Origin: Paenibacillus sp. IHBB 10380 | GTDB taxonomy: Bacteria > Bacillota > Bacilli > Paenibacillales > Paenibacillaceae | NCBI RefSeq assembly: GCF_000949425.1 | Contig: NZ_CP010976.1 | Coordinates: 4,774,001 to 4,838,000 of the forward strand | Direction: 5' to 3' | Length of the DNA stretch: 64,000 bases | Shown here: positions 47,008-55,802 of the stretch, piece after piece | Numbering within the stretch: the first letter of the stretch is position 1 | How the letters are laid out: each line of letters starts with the position of its first letter | Made by a program: the position numbers and the translations under genes | The notes under the pieces: model-generated | Database searches by the model: none | Told to the model about the DNA's origin: nothing | The model's input: the letters and a program-made list of their open reading frames with translations, nothing else

Positions 47008-47466
47008 CCGGTTAATCTTCACCGCCCGATACACCTGCTCCGTCAGCACCAGCCGCATCAGCTGATGCGGCAACGTCATGCGCCCGAAGCTGAGCTTCCG
47101 CTGGGCGCGACGCAGTACTGCATCGGAGAGCCCGTGGCTTCCTCCGATCACGAACACGACATGACTCGTCCCATAGGTGCCGAGCTTGTTGATCTCTGCG
47201 GCCAGCTCTTCCGAACTCCATAGCTGGCCCCCGATAGCGAGCGCAACGACATGCGCCTCGCTCTTAATATGCGCGAGGATGCGTTCGCCCTCGCGATCCT
47301 TAACCTGTGACACCTCTGCTTCGCTCAAGGTGTCGGGTGCCTTCTCATCCGCTACCTCCACCATCTGGAACTTGATGTAAGGAGTAAGCCGCTTGGCATA
47401 TTCCTGAATGCCCAACACTAAATATTTCTCTTTCAATTTGCCGACACCAATAATCTGAATGAACAT
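46987..47466 (-). CDS. rlmH: 23S rRNA pseudouridine(1915) N3-methyltransferase
   Basis: This 159-residue SPOUT methyltransferase modifies pseudouridine 1915 in helix 69 of 23S rRNA using SAM. It has the N-terminal [13 protein letters not shown], the SAM-binding knot [13 protein letters not shown] and the C-terminal [19 protein letters not shown], then GEPYHK. Length and order are those of the family. GGAGG precedes the ATG. It is much more GC-rich than the accessory genes to the left and marks the boundary of the conserved region. Confidence 0.96.
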   Translation of the reverse strand: MFIQIIGVGKLKEKYLVLGIQEYAKRLTPYIKFQMVEVADEKAPDTLSEAEVSQVKDREGERILAHIKSEAHVVALAIGGQLWSSEELAAEINKLGTYGTSHVVFVIGGSHGLSDAVLRRAQRKLSFGRMTLPHQLMRLVLTEQVYRAVKINRGEPYHK

Positions 47467-47535
47467 CTCAACTAACCTCCACCTTATTTATGTATGCCTT
47501 CTACGATAAACCCTCACGGTTATTTAATTCATTTA

Positions 47536-47575
47536 CATCAATTCATCAATTCATCAATTCATTAATTCATTAATT
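47536..47575. repeat. Five tandem copies of an 8-bp repeat (CATYAATT)
   Basis: Three CATCAATT and two CATTAATT units stand head to tail, 70-109 bases upstream of the rlmH start. Such short repeats change copy number by slippage and could alter promoter spacing. Confidence 0.85.
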
Positions 47576-47687
47576 CATGTACTTTATTTAATTCCTATAA
47601 TCTATTGATTCTACTTATCTTTCTTTTACCTTTTCATTATCCTTATTCCTGTCCTTGAAGCTCTCTCCCGCTCTCCTCTACAAATAC

Positions 47688-47710
47688 AAAAAGGGCGCAA
47701 AAACACGCCC
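47688..47710 (-). terminator. Terminator of the CxxH/CxxC protein gene
   Basis: GGGCG/CGCCC stem with an 8-base loop and T5 on the minus strand, 33 bases past the stop. Confidence 0.75.
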
Positions 47711-47742
47711 CTCCCTAATTTCAACTATTCTGCTTTTCTATT

Positions 47743-47910
47743 CTAGACGACCAAATATTGTGCGGACTGCTCGCATTCACGGCATTTCACTGGTGGATCC
47801 CAATCGGAGAATTCCGTTTCCTTCAGATCTACAATATCAGGCGCATCCTCAAATTCATCGACGAACATATCAATCGCAAGTTCTACATGATCTTTACATA
47901 CCACATACAT
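47743..47910 (-). CDS. CxxH/CxxC protein (YyzF-like)
   Basis: A 55-residue protein with CKDH near the N-terminus (residues 5-8) and CREC near the C-terminus, forming a single probable zinc site. It matches the small CxxH/CxxC family (BA_5709/YyzF) that neighbours rlmH in Bacillus and Paenibacillus. The start at 47910 fits the family; an in-frame ATG at 47922 directly behind AAAGG is possible. Function unknown. Confidence 0.8.
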   Translation of the reverse strand: MYVVCKDHVELAIDMFVDEFEDAPDIVDLKETEFSDWDPPVKCRECEQSAQYLVV

Positions 47911-47958
47911 GAATGAAAGCATCCTTTCTGATTTACACTCTGCTGTAAATACATAAAA

Positions 47959-48033
47959 TGAACTAAAGACGAACCCCCTATGCTAAATTTTCGCTAGAAT
48001 CTATAGCATTTGGAGGGTGTAAACTTTAGTTCA
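47959..48033. repeat. Imperfect 75-bp inverted repeat (MITE-like)
   Basis: TGAACTAAAG at one end is repeated inverted as CTTTAGTTCA at the other. Inner arms ACCCCC/GGAGGGT and TATGCTA/TAGCAT also pair. It lies between the protease and CxxH/CxxC genes, with no coding content. Confidence 0.6.
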
Positions 48034-48216
48034 ATTTATATACATAAATATACCTCTATCTTCTCAGGTTCACAACCAGTACCTGCGGTGTATATGTACC
48101 TTCCTACTCGTTCCTGACCCGCAAAAGTAACCAACTTAGTTGAACCATCAACTTTAGACACGTATTTACGCCACTTAGACTTCAATGTAGAACAGCTTAC
48201 TTACATGCTTGCTATC

Positions 48217-49470
48217 CTACTTCACGTCCTCAAGCTCAGGCTTATCCTTCAACAATACTTTAGCGGTCTTCAGTTCGCCCTCACGATAGTAAGTAATCGT
48301 CAGTTCATCGCCAACCTTCGTCTCATTATAGAGGAACTTCTTTAACTCGAGTGTCTTGTTAATCGCCTTACCATTAAACTGCGTAATGACATCATTCAGT
48401 TTCATGCCTGCATCCAGCGCAGGGCCAACCACATCTAGAACGAGAACGCCATCCTTCACATCACTAGGTAACTTCAGTTCCTTACGTTGATCTGCATCGA
48501 TAGGAGAGAAGGAATTATTCAAATCTACCGTATATACGCCAAGGTAGGAACGAGATATTTTACCATTCTCCATCAGATCCCCGGCCGTCTTCATCACTTG
48601 ATCCATTGGAATAGCGAAACTTAATCCTTCTACACCAGTATCCGATATTTTCATCGTATTAATACCAATGACTTTACCGTTTAGATCAACCAACGCGCCA
48701 CCACTATTACCTTCGTTAATGGCAGCATCGGTCTGAATGACCTTTTGTTCCCAATCATAAACACCATCTTGGTTCAGAGACACAGGAATCATACGATTCG
48801 TGTAACTGATAATCCCAGAGGTTAGCGTATCGCCAAGCCCAAGTGGGTTCCCAATAGCAATAACCGTCTCGCCCAGGCGTAATTTATCTGAATCACCCAT
48901 CTCGGCTATCACTTTAATATTCTTGTCATCTATAGACAATACTGCGATATCATTAACGGGATCTGTACCGATCAACTTGGCTTTACGCTTCTCACCATCA
49001 ACGGTTATCACTTCCAGCTCTTCAGCTTCATTAATGACGTGATGGTTCGTAATGATATAAGCAAGACCGTTCTCTTGTTTATAAATAACTCCTGACCCGA
49101 CGCCAGATTCATCTAACGTTAGGACATCCTTCTTATGATCCTTATAATTAACGATACTCACCACAGCAGGACGAACCTTCGCCGCCGCCTGAATAAGTCG
49201 TTCGAAAGGATCTCCTTCAATCTGCTTGATTGGAGCAGCACTCACGGTAGCTGAATCCTTCGGTGAAGTGGGTAACCCTGTAATCAGACTGATTAATAGA
49301 ACTGTCATAAACGCACTAACAACCGAACTAATCAAGGAAATCTGCAAAGTGGACAGACCTAGACGACGACGGGGGCGGGGCCAACTTATAGATCTTCTTC
49401 TTACTTTGGCATTTTCTTTTTTTGGTCTCGATACTTTGGTCGAGTAAAACTCATCATCAAACAAGCCCAT
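48217..49470 (-). CDS. HtrA/DegP-type membrane serine protease
   Basis: This 417-residue protein has a basic cytoplasmic N-terminus (1-40) and one membrane segment (about 43-65). The trypsin-like domain carries the triad H144 (TNHHVI), D174 (NDIAVL) and S256 (NEGNSGGAL), followed by a single PDZ domain (about 310-405). It is the YycK/HtrC protease that closes the wal locus in Bacillota and degrades misfolded exported proteins. GGGGAG precedes the ATG. The 410 bases upstream (49,471-49,880) hold its promoter and nothing else that I can assign. Confidence 0.92.
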   Translation of the reverse strand: MGLFDDEFYSTKVSRPKKENAKVRRRSISWPRPRRRLGLSTLQISLISSVVSAFMTVLLISLITGLPTSPKDSATVSAAPIKQIEGDPFERLIQAAAKVRPAVVSIVNYKDHKKDVLTLDESGVGSGVIYKQENGLAYIITNHHVINEAEELEVITVDGEKRKAKLIGTDPVNDIAVLSIDDKNIKVIAEMGDSDKLRLGETVIAIGNPLGLGDTLTSGIISYTNRMIPVSLNQDGVYDWEQKVIQTDAAINEGNSGGALVDLNGKVIGINTMKISDTGVEGLSFAIPMDQVMKTAGDLMENGKISRSYLGVYTVDLNNSFSPIDADQRKELKLPSDVKDGVLVLDVVGPALDAGMKLNDVITQFNGKAINKTLELKKFLYNETKVGDELTITYYREGELKTAKVLLKDKPELEDVK

Positions 49471-49880
49471 CGTGATCCTCTCCCCCTAGTTGTCACGCAC
49501 CAAGAACCTGGGCCGTTACAACCTATACTACTTTAAACTACGAAACATCCCAAAAGGTTGCACTGTAAGCTCCTTTTATTTTACATCACCACAAATACGC
49601 CGGTCTAAGCTCCAAAAGACCTCTTTCTCAAAAATATTATTGGAAAATAGGTCCAAAGGTACATTTTATTTCAGATTCAATAAATTTTGTATGATTAAAG
49701 GAATGTTTTTGAACAAAATCGACTACACTAACAATATAACTCTTGATGAAAAAAATTTCATAGATTCATATCGGTCATTTTATTGTATCATACGTGACTC
49801 TACGGACATAATTTTTTATCCAAGAGATCAATGGTTGATGTTGGAAGTGCTGTCACGAATTGAAGGAGGGTTTTAGAACG

Positions 49881-50087
49881 ATGGAACAATCTAATTTATC
49901 TATGGACATGGTGTCGATGATTGCCAAGCTGGCAGATTTAAAGGATGAGCATTACCGCAACACCCTCGCCATCAGCACAATGCTCGAACTGTTAGTAGAC
50001 AAGGGTGTCTTCACCCGTGAAGAAATGGAAAAGAAAGCAGCTGAGCTTGATCAATTTATGGCTTACTCACCTTATCCCATGGCGTAG
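49881..50087 (+). CDS. Small conserved-type hypothetical protein
   Basis: A 68-residue acidic, helical, soluble protein (DMVSMIAKLADLKDEHYRNT, then EEMEKKAAELDQFM) starting at ATG 49881 with GGAGGG 10 bases upstream. It is one of the few plus-strand genes in the wal region, and its last 32 bases overlap the end of walJ on the other strand. No domain recognised. The good ribosome site and protein-like composition support it. Confidence 0.65.
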   Translation: MEQSNLSMDMVSMIAKLADLKDEHYRNTLAISTMLELLVDKGVFTREEMEKKAAELDQFMAYSPYPMA

Positions 50088-50862
50088 GGCGATCATAATA
50101 GGTGTCACACAACTGGAAATCCGTTTCTTTATAGAAACATCCACGTTCTTCCATGGCATCCCGCACGGTCATTTTGGCTAAATCCATCATATTGTGGTCT
50201 CGGCTTAAATGGGCTAAATATGTTCGTTTGGTGCCTCCGGTCAGCAGTTCGCTCATCGCTTCACCCGAAGCCTCATTCGAGAGGTGACCCATATCGCCGA
50301 GAATACGACGCTTCGTATTCCATGGGTAGCGTCCCATGCGCAACAACTCGATATCATGGTTCGCTTCCAATACCAATACGTCTGCATCAGAGATGGCCCG
50401 CTTCACTTTATCACTCACATACCCTAGATCGGTAGCTACACTAAGCTTCTCTTCTCCATCATAGAAATTGTAACCGACGGGATCAGCAGCATCATGTGAG
50501 ATCCCGAAAGATTCAACTTGAAGTGTACCGAAATCCATCGCTTCACCACTATCCATCACGATCCGATTCTCTTCGGCAATTTTCCCTATCGATTTATTCA
50601 TAGCATCCCATGTCTTCTCATTGGCATAGATCGGCAGATTATATTTACGTGCTACCGGTCCCAATCCTTTGATGTGATCCGAATGCTCGTGAGTGACTAA
50701 GATACCATCAATATCGCTTCCTACTAGATCTCGTTCATGAAGTAGCTCATCAATACGCTTCGCACTGAATCCTGCATCAATCAAGAGCGTCTTATCTCCG
50801 TTCGTAACTACTGTTGCATTCCCTGTTGACCCACTCGACAACACGGTAAAAGATATCCCCAT
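50056..50862 (-). CDS. walJ: MBL-fold metallohydrolase WalJ
   Basis: This 268-residue metallo-beta-lactamase-fold protein has the metal motif VTHEHSDHIKG, SSGSTGNATVV near the start, ISHDAADPVGY, EANHD and a late HLSRDHN. It is the YycJ/WalJ protein of the wal operon, a predicted nuclease-like hydrolase linked to coordination of division and replication. AAAGGAG precedes the ATG, 6 bases after walI. Confidence 0.93.
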   Translation of the reverse strand: MGISFTVLSSGSTGNATVVTNGDKTLLIDAGFSAKRIDELLHERDLVGSDIDGILVTHEHSDHIKGLGPVARKYNLPIYANEKTWDAMNKSIGKIAEENRIVMDSGEAMDFGTLQVESFGISHDAADPVGYNFYDGEEKLSVATDLGYVSDKVKRAISDADVLVLEANHDIELLRMGRYPWNTKRRILGDMGHLSNEASGEAMSELLTGGTKRTYLAHLSRDHNMMDLAKMTVRDAMEERGCFYKETDFQLCDTYYDRPTPWDKVSKP

Positions 50863-50868
50863 GAATCT

Positions 50869-51621
50869 CTACTCCTTTACTTTCTCGGTCTTAGGACTAA
50901 TAACATCCCCGCTAATGCCTTGCACATAGTACACTCCGTTCTCTAGCGTGAAACGCCATGCAGGAGCTGCGACCTGATTCTCCGAATTAAACATCTCTCC
51001 ATAATAACCTAGCTTTATATCCTTCACCACCGAATTCGGTGGAATATAATTGTTATCGACCAAAGTCCCTAACGCGTCTGCCGCAGGTAGTACCTTCTGC
51101 TGTTCCTCTTCATTTGAAGAATTAATTTCAATAAGGGATAGTTGATAGGAATTAATCTTCTGATCACTATACATTAAATTCAATTTCGTCTGATCATTGA
51201 AAAGAGGCCATTTGCCCTCAACAAGAGGGTGAAGCACGAAGACCCCATCTTCTCTAGACGTAGGGTCGAATTGATAGTCCTTAATTTGAGGAATTTGATT
51301 GGCCAGTGCCTTCACTAACTCGTTGCCAATAAAGACTAGCTTGCTGTCAATTGGTTGCTCTAACACGACAGGATCGCTGGTGCTATCCCCCGTAAGGTAG
51401 TGATAAGTAATCTTAGGAAGCACAGGCGTAACGTTCGGAATTAATGATAAGAGCTGAATATTCTTCTCCTTCATCATCTTTTGAGTGTTGGCGCCTAATG
51501 AAGTAAAGTCTAGATTGGCGTTCGCCTGCTCGCGCACATCTATCCATAACTGGTAGCCCAGTACAAGATTAAGCAACAAGAACGCGTATATAAGTACATT
51601 TTTGGCTCGTCCCCAATCCAT
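50869..51621 (-). CDS. walI: Two-component regulatory protein WalI
   Basis: This 250-residue protein has one N-terminal membrane segment (about 8-26, NVLIYAFLLLNLVLGYQLW) and an extracytoplasmic YycI domain. With WalH it binds the transmembrane part of WalK and modulates its activity. GGAGG precedes the ATG. It is separated from walH by 156 bases that hold a small inverted repeat (TTCAAAAAG/CTTTTTGAA at about 51,664 and 51,700), wider than the usual spacing. Confidence 0.92.
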   Translation of the reverse strand: MDWGRAKNVLIYAFLLLNLVLGYQLWIDVREQANANLDFTSLGANTQKMMKEKNIQLLSLIPNVTPVLPKITYHYLTGDSTSDPVVLEQPIDSKLVFIGNELVKALANQIPQIKDYQFDPTSREDGVFVLHPLVEGKWPLFNDQTKLNLMYSDQKINSYQLSLIEINSSNEEEQQKVLPAADALGTLVDNNYIPPNSVVKDIKLGYYGEMFNSENQVAAPAWRFTLENGVYYVQGISGDVISPKTEKVKE

Positions 51622-51777
51622 CCCTATTCCTCCTTCACTAAGTACATCTATTTATAGAAGTTGTTCAAAAAGCAATCTATTGATCACGAAGTAACTCGAC
51701 TTTTTGAATACGCATTTACTGTAATCCGCCCTCTTCATGCTCAACTCTAAGTTAAGCTGCGACAAATGAAATCCTTC

Positions 51778-53055
51778 CTACTCCAGTACAGTCACTGTAC
51801 CGTTCTGTAACTTCACTGCCCACACCGGAGTAAGCTGCATACCTTTCTTCGTCAACGACGGCTGATAGGCCGGATAGAGATCCACGATAGCAGATATAAT
51901 CTCCTCATTCTTAAGCTTAGCCTTCAGATCATCCCCGCCCGGTAATTTCTTCATTTTCTTGCTTACGCTGCCAGGTTTACTGTAGATTAGTGATCGCTGA
52001 TATGCGGACACGGTACCCTGCTGTAGGTTCAGAGTCATGACACCATACTTAAATTGTGGTGTATCAAGAACGGGATATGCACCATAATACTGCTGGAACA
52101 CAACGCCATTCTCCTCCTCCCCACTACCAACCACGCTTAACCTATACTCGCCGTTCCACCCACCATGCTGGTTCACGAAATCAACTGCGGCCAGTACATC
52201 TGTATCCGCACTACTCTCGCCGGCAGGAAGCGCTGCAGGGTCTGTATAGCTCATCCATTTTTGCTCCTGTCTAACCTGTAAACTTCGCTTACTATCCGTA
52301 TATATTTCCGATCCATCCTTCTCTCGAATGTTACGAGTTATACTTGGATCAAAGAATAGACTCCGATGCATTTGCTCCGTAGTATACACGCCGATCTCAA
52401 ATTCAACCTCCATCACATCTATATCCACCTCTGGAATATAGTAGGAACCTTTAGTAGAAGTATAAGCCGTCCACTGTTTACCGAAATCAACATGTTGCTG
52501 GACATCTTGTGCCGTGAGATCCGCTTTACCTGCCTCATAGACGACACCACCTTCTGTGCTAAAGAACAGTGCGTGCGCCTTCGACTCATTCTTAACATTA
52601 TAAATCCAGATGCGATTAATTTGCTCCGCTTGGAACAATGCGTCTGGCTGAATCTGCATCACCCGTTCTAATAGAGTTACGGGTACTCCCGATGCAAAGG
52701 TTAATTCAATGCCATCGTTCTGAGAGCGTAATTCATTGATATCGATATTTTGTATAGAGCGACGTTGAAAACTATCAAAGCTCCGCGCCTGTAATCGTGA
52801 GAAAATCAAATTATAGAAAGTGGAGTGAGGGTAGAAGATAGTATGCTTATTCCCACCCATATGAATAATCATTCTGTCTGGATAAATAAGATTCTCCGCT
52901 CGTTCCTCAGGTCCCATATCATCCGTCTTAATATAATTCGTTGCTGATTTGGCTATAGAATCACTTCCAGGGAGGCGGTACATTAAGAAATAGCTCTGAA
53001 TGAGACTACTCGTTACCAGTAACACTAACAACGCGGTCTTAAGTTTCTCCTTCAT
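51778..53055 (-). CDS. walH: Two-component regulatory protein WalH
   Basis: This 425-residue protein has an N-terminal membrane segment (7-25) and a large extracytoplasmic YycH domain (for example IYPDRMIIHMGG, WMSYTDPAALPAGE). It acts with WalI at the membrane to tune WalK. Its ATG overlaps the walK stop by 4 bases (ATGA), with GGAGGGG upstream. Confidence 0.92.
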   Translation of the reverse strand: MKEKLKTALLVLLVTSSLIQSYFLMYRLPGSDSIAKSATNYIKTDDMGPEERAENLIYPDRMIIHMGGNKHTIFYPHSTFYNLIFSRLQARSFDSFQRRSIQNIDINELRSQNDGIELTFASGVPVTLLERVMQIQPDALFQAEQINRIWIYNVKNESKAHALFFSTEGGVVYEAGKADLTAQDVQQHVDFGKQWTAYTSTKGSYYIPEVDIDVMEVEFEIGVYTTEQMHRSLFFDPSITRNIREKDGSEIYTDSKRSLQVRQEQKWMSYTDPAALPAGESSADTDVLAAVDFVNQHGGWNGEYRLSVVGSGEEENGVVFQQYYGAYPVLDTPQFKYGVMTLNLQQGTVSAYQRSLIYSKPGSVSKKMKKLPGGDDLKAKLKNEEIISAIVDLYPAYQPSLTKKGMQLTPVWAVKLQNGTVTVLE

Positions 53056-54878
53056 ATCGTCTCCCCTCCTTCTTCTTGCAGAGGCAGTGTAAAGGTGATC
53101 TTCGACCCTTGTCCGAACTCCGATTGAAGAGCTATTGTGCCACCATGGGCACTAACAATTTCCCGGGCAATGGACAACCCAAGTCCTGTGCCTCCCATGT
53201 TACGTGAACGGGCCTTGTCCACTCTATAAAAACGGTCAAAAATCTGTCCTAAGTCTTTCTTAGGGATTCCTATCCCTGTATCCTGAACAGAGATCGCAAT
53301 CATATGATTGTCTGTTAATCTAGCATCTAGCGTTATCTTCCCACCCTCAGGTGTATATTTAAGTGAATTGGATACGAGGTTATCCAACACTTGGTCAATC
53401 TGATCGCGATCAAGCCATGCACTCTGGATTTTCTCTTCCACTGTAATTTCTGATTGAATATTCTTCTGCTGCATTTGAAAAGAGAACCGATCACTCACAT
53501 CCTCTAGCATCTCGAACATATCCGTCATCTGCTTACGTAAGAAGGATTCCTTATTATCCAATCTTGATAAATGAAGGAGATCTGTAACAAGGCGAATCAT
53601 TCGCTCTGTCTCATTCTGAATAACACCCACGAACTTTGGTGCTAACTGTGGGTCCTCTAATGCACCATCATCAAGCGCTTCTGTATAACTTTTAATTGTC
53701 GTCAGCGGTGTTCTTAATTCATGAGATACATTGGCGACGAACTCTCGGCGAGAAGCCTCTAATTTCTCTTGTTCTGTCACATCTTGCAGTACAGCAATGG
53801 TGCCAGTAATACCGAACTCCCTCCGATAAATAGGCATGAACGTTACACGCACCATATACGGAGCGTTCGTTTCCTCAGGACTAATCTCAAGTAACGTAGT
53901 ACTAATGGTTCCCTCGGTAAATGCCTGTGACTGCTCTAGATCAAGCCCAAGCAATAACGTAATGTCTCGAGTGACTACTGACGCCTCGTCAAGATTTAGC
54001 ATCTCTCCAGCACGACGGTTCACCAGAATAATATGTCCCGCCTCATCGGTTGCAATGACACCGTCACTCATATTGCTGAGGATTGAGGCTAGTTTCTCTT
54101 TCTCTTCTTCATTCTGCAGCAACGCTTCTTGTAGTCGACTTGTCATATAGTTAAAGGCTTCACTCAACTGTCCAATCTCATCTTTACCGAATATCGGCAT
54201 CTTCTGATCGAAGCTTCCTTCCGCTACCGCTTTAGCATGACGAGTTAACTCTATGATTGGCTGCGTAATAGTATGCGCTAGAATAACGCCTAATACCGCC
54301 GTTAATCCTAGCGCTATTAATATCCCTGATATGAATATATTATTAACGCGCCCCATCGTGTCATGTAGCTCACCCATGGAGGCAACGATATATATGGCTC
54401 CTACAATTTTGCCATTGCTGATAACAGGCTTAGCAACGACACGCTTACGTTCATTATCTTCATCTATCATATACTCTTCATTATCACTAATACCTTGAAG
54501 TGCACGACTAACCACCGTCTGCGTATTCTTGCGTCCTATATAATTATCATGCGCAGAGAGAGAGGTGATCATTACCTTACCATTAGCATCGAGTACCTGA
54601 ATCTCCACTCCACTTAAATTAAATAGATTATTAACGATAATTGCTAGGCTTTCAACCGAATTCTTCCCGGCGTCGAATTCGCCTCCCAATTTGTCCGCAG
54701 CCATGACTGAGAGCAGTTCTGCCTGTTCTTGCAGATCTTTGGTAAAATTGCTGGTTAGTGAATTTTTCATAGTACTCACGAAATAGACGCCAATCAGCTG
54801 CATGGCGATTAGAATCAGCAGCATATATACGATAATAAGCTTTGCCTGAATCGTGCGGAAAAAGGAGGCCATTTTCAT
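53052..54878 (-). CDS. walK: Sensor histidine kinase WalK
   Basis: This 608-residue kinase has two membrane segments (13-35, 182-204) flanking an extracytoplasmic dCache/PAS-like domain, then HAMP (205-257), a cytoplasmic PAS domain (260-370), HisKA with H386 (VSHELRTPLTTIKSY) and HATPase (DNLVSNSLKYTPEG, GTGLGLSIAREI). It controls peptidoglycan hydrolase genes through WalR according to wall status and is essential in most Bacillota. GGAGGG lies 5 bases before the ATG, which overlaps the walR stop by one base. Confidence 0.96.
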   Translation of the reverse strand: MKMASFFRTIQAKLIIVYMLLILIAMQLIGVYFVSTMKNSLTSNFTKDLQEQAELLSVMAADKLGGEFDAGKNSVESLAIIVNNLFNLSGVEIQVLDANGKVMITSLSAHDNYIGRKNTQTVVSRALQGISDNEEYMIDEDNERKRVVAKPVISNGKIVGAIYIVASMGELHDTMGRVNNIFISGILIALGLTAVLGVILAHTITQPIIELTRHAKAVAEGSFDQKMPIFGKDEIGQLSEAFNYMTSRLQEALLQNEEEKEKLASILSNMSDGVIATDEAGHIILVNRRAGEMLNLDEASVVTRDITLLLGLDLEQSQAFTEGTISTTLLEISPEETNAPYMVRVTFMPIYRREFGITGTIAVLQDVTEQEKLEASRREFVANVSHELRTPLTTIKSYTEALDDGALEDPQLAPKFVGVIQNETERMIRLVTDLLHLSRLDNKESFLRKQMTDMFEMLEDVSDRFSFQMQQKNIQSEITVEEKIQSAWLDRDQIDQVLDNLVSNSLKYTPEGGKITLDARLTDNHMIAISVQDTGIGIPKKDLGQIFDRFYRVDKARSRNMGGTGLGLSIAREIVSAHGGTIALQSEFGQGSKITFTLPLQEEGGETI

Positions 54879-55606
54879 TACAGCCCTCCGTTTTTAGGAC
54901 TGCGCATGACATAGCCGAGCCCCCTACGGGTAAGAATATATTCGGGTTTGCTTGGATTCTCCTCTATTTTCTCACGAAGTCTACGAATGGTTACGTCTAC
55001 CGTGCGTACATCTCCGAAATACTCAAATCCCCATACGGCCTGAAGTAAATGCTCACGCGTCATCACTTTTCCTGCATGCTTTACAAGATAAAATAGAAGT
55101 TCATACTCACGATGCGTCAGATCTAGCGGTTCCCCATTCTTAAACACTAAATACATGTCCGTATCAATGAACAAGTCAAAATGCTTTACCCCTTGCTTCT
55201 CTTCATCCGCTGCTAATGCCTCGGACGAAATAGCAGGCTTCATCTGCCGCCGCATATGTGCTTTCACTCGTGCTAACAACTCACGTGTACTGAATGGCTT
55301 GGTCACATAATCATCCGCACCTAGCTCTAGGCCTAGAACTTTATCGATCTCCCCATCTTTAGCTGTCAACATAATAATAGGCATTTGTAAATGTGCAGCC
55401 CGCACTTCCCGGCATACATCCATCCCATCTTTACCTGGCAACATCAGATCCAACAATATGAGATCCGGCTTCTTTGTCAAAGCCAACTCAACAGCACTAA
55501 TGCCATCCAAGGCACAAATGACATCGTAGCCTTCTTTTTCTAAGTTAAATTTCAGAATATCGGCAATAGGTTGTTCATCGTCCACGACCAGAATGGTTCC
55601 CTGCAT
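54878..55606 (-). CDS. walR: Response regulator WalR
   Basis: This 242-residue OmpR-family regulator has phospho-acceptor D53 ([12 protein letters not shown]), a receiver lysine in [11 protein letters not shown], and a winged helix ending [20 protein letters not shown] and RRGLGYVM. It is the first gene of the wal operon and directs cell-wall hydrolase expression. AAGGTGGG precedes the ATG. Confidence 0.96.
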   Translation of the reverse strand: MQGTILVVDDEQPIADILKFNLEKEGYDVICALDGISAVELALTKKPDLILLDLMLPGKDGMDVCREVRAAHLQMPIIMLTAKDGEIDKVLGLELGADDYVTKPFSTRELLARVKAHMRRQMKPAISSEALAADEEKQGVKHFDLFIDTDMYLVFKNGEPLDLTHREYELLFYLVKHAGKVMTREHLLQAVWGFEYFGDVRTVDVTIRRLREKIEENPSKPEYILTRRGLGYVMRSPKNGGL

Positions 55607-55719
55607 GACATCATCCCACCTTATATTTCAAGACATAAGTCTTATACTCTCTTTTATTATTTTAACACACCTGAGAGGCAGCCACACCCTACCTATGACA
55701 CCCCTACTAGTCAAACCGC

Positions 55720-55759
55720 AAAGAGAGCAATACCTCCCTTGCAAGGTATCGCTCTCTTT
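55720..55759. terminator. Terminator between the M23 peptidase gene and the wal operon
   Basis: A 16-base stem with one mismatch (AAAGAGAGCAATACCT) and an 8-base loop separates the peptidase gene from the walR promoter. Confidence 0.8.
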
Positions 55760-55802
55760 GAAATGAATAATATAGATTGTCTCTATGCTAAATAAATTAT
55801 CT

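Noticed and set aside
46993..47380. Several long frames antisense to rlmH
   Set aside because: They mirror the GC-rich coding sequence of rlmH; shadows.
49490..49876. 128-codon plus-strand frame between the HtrA and small genes
   Set aside because: No ribosome site, low-complexity AT-rich composition, no recognisable motif; treated as intergenic.
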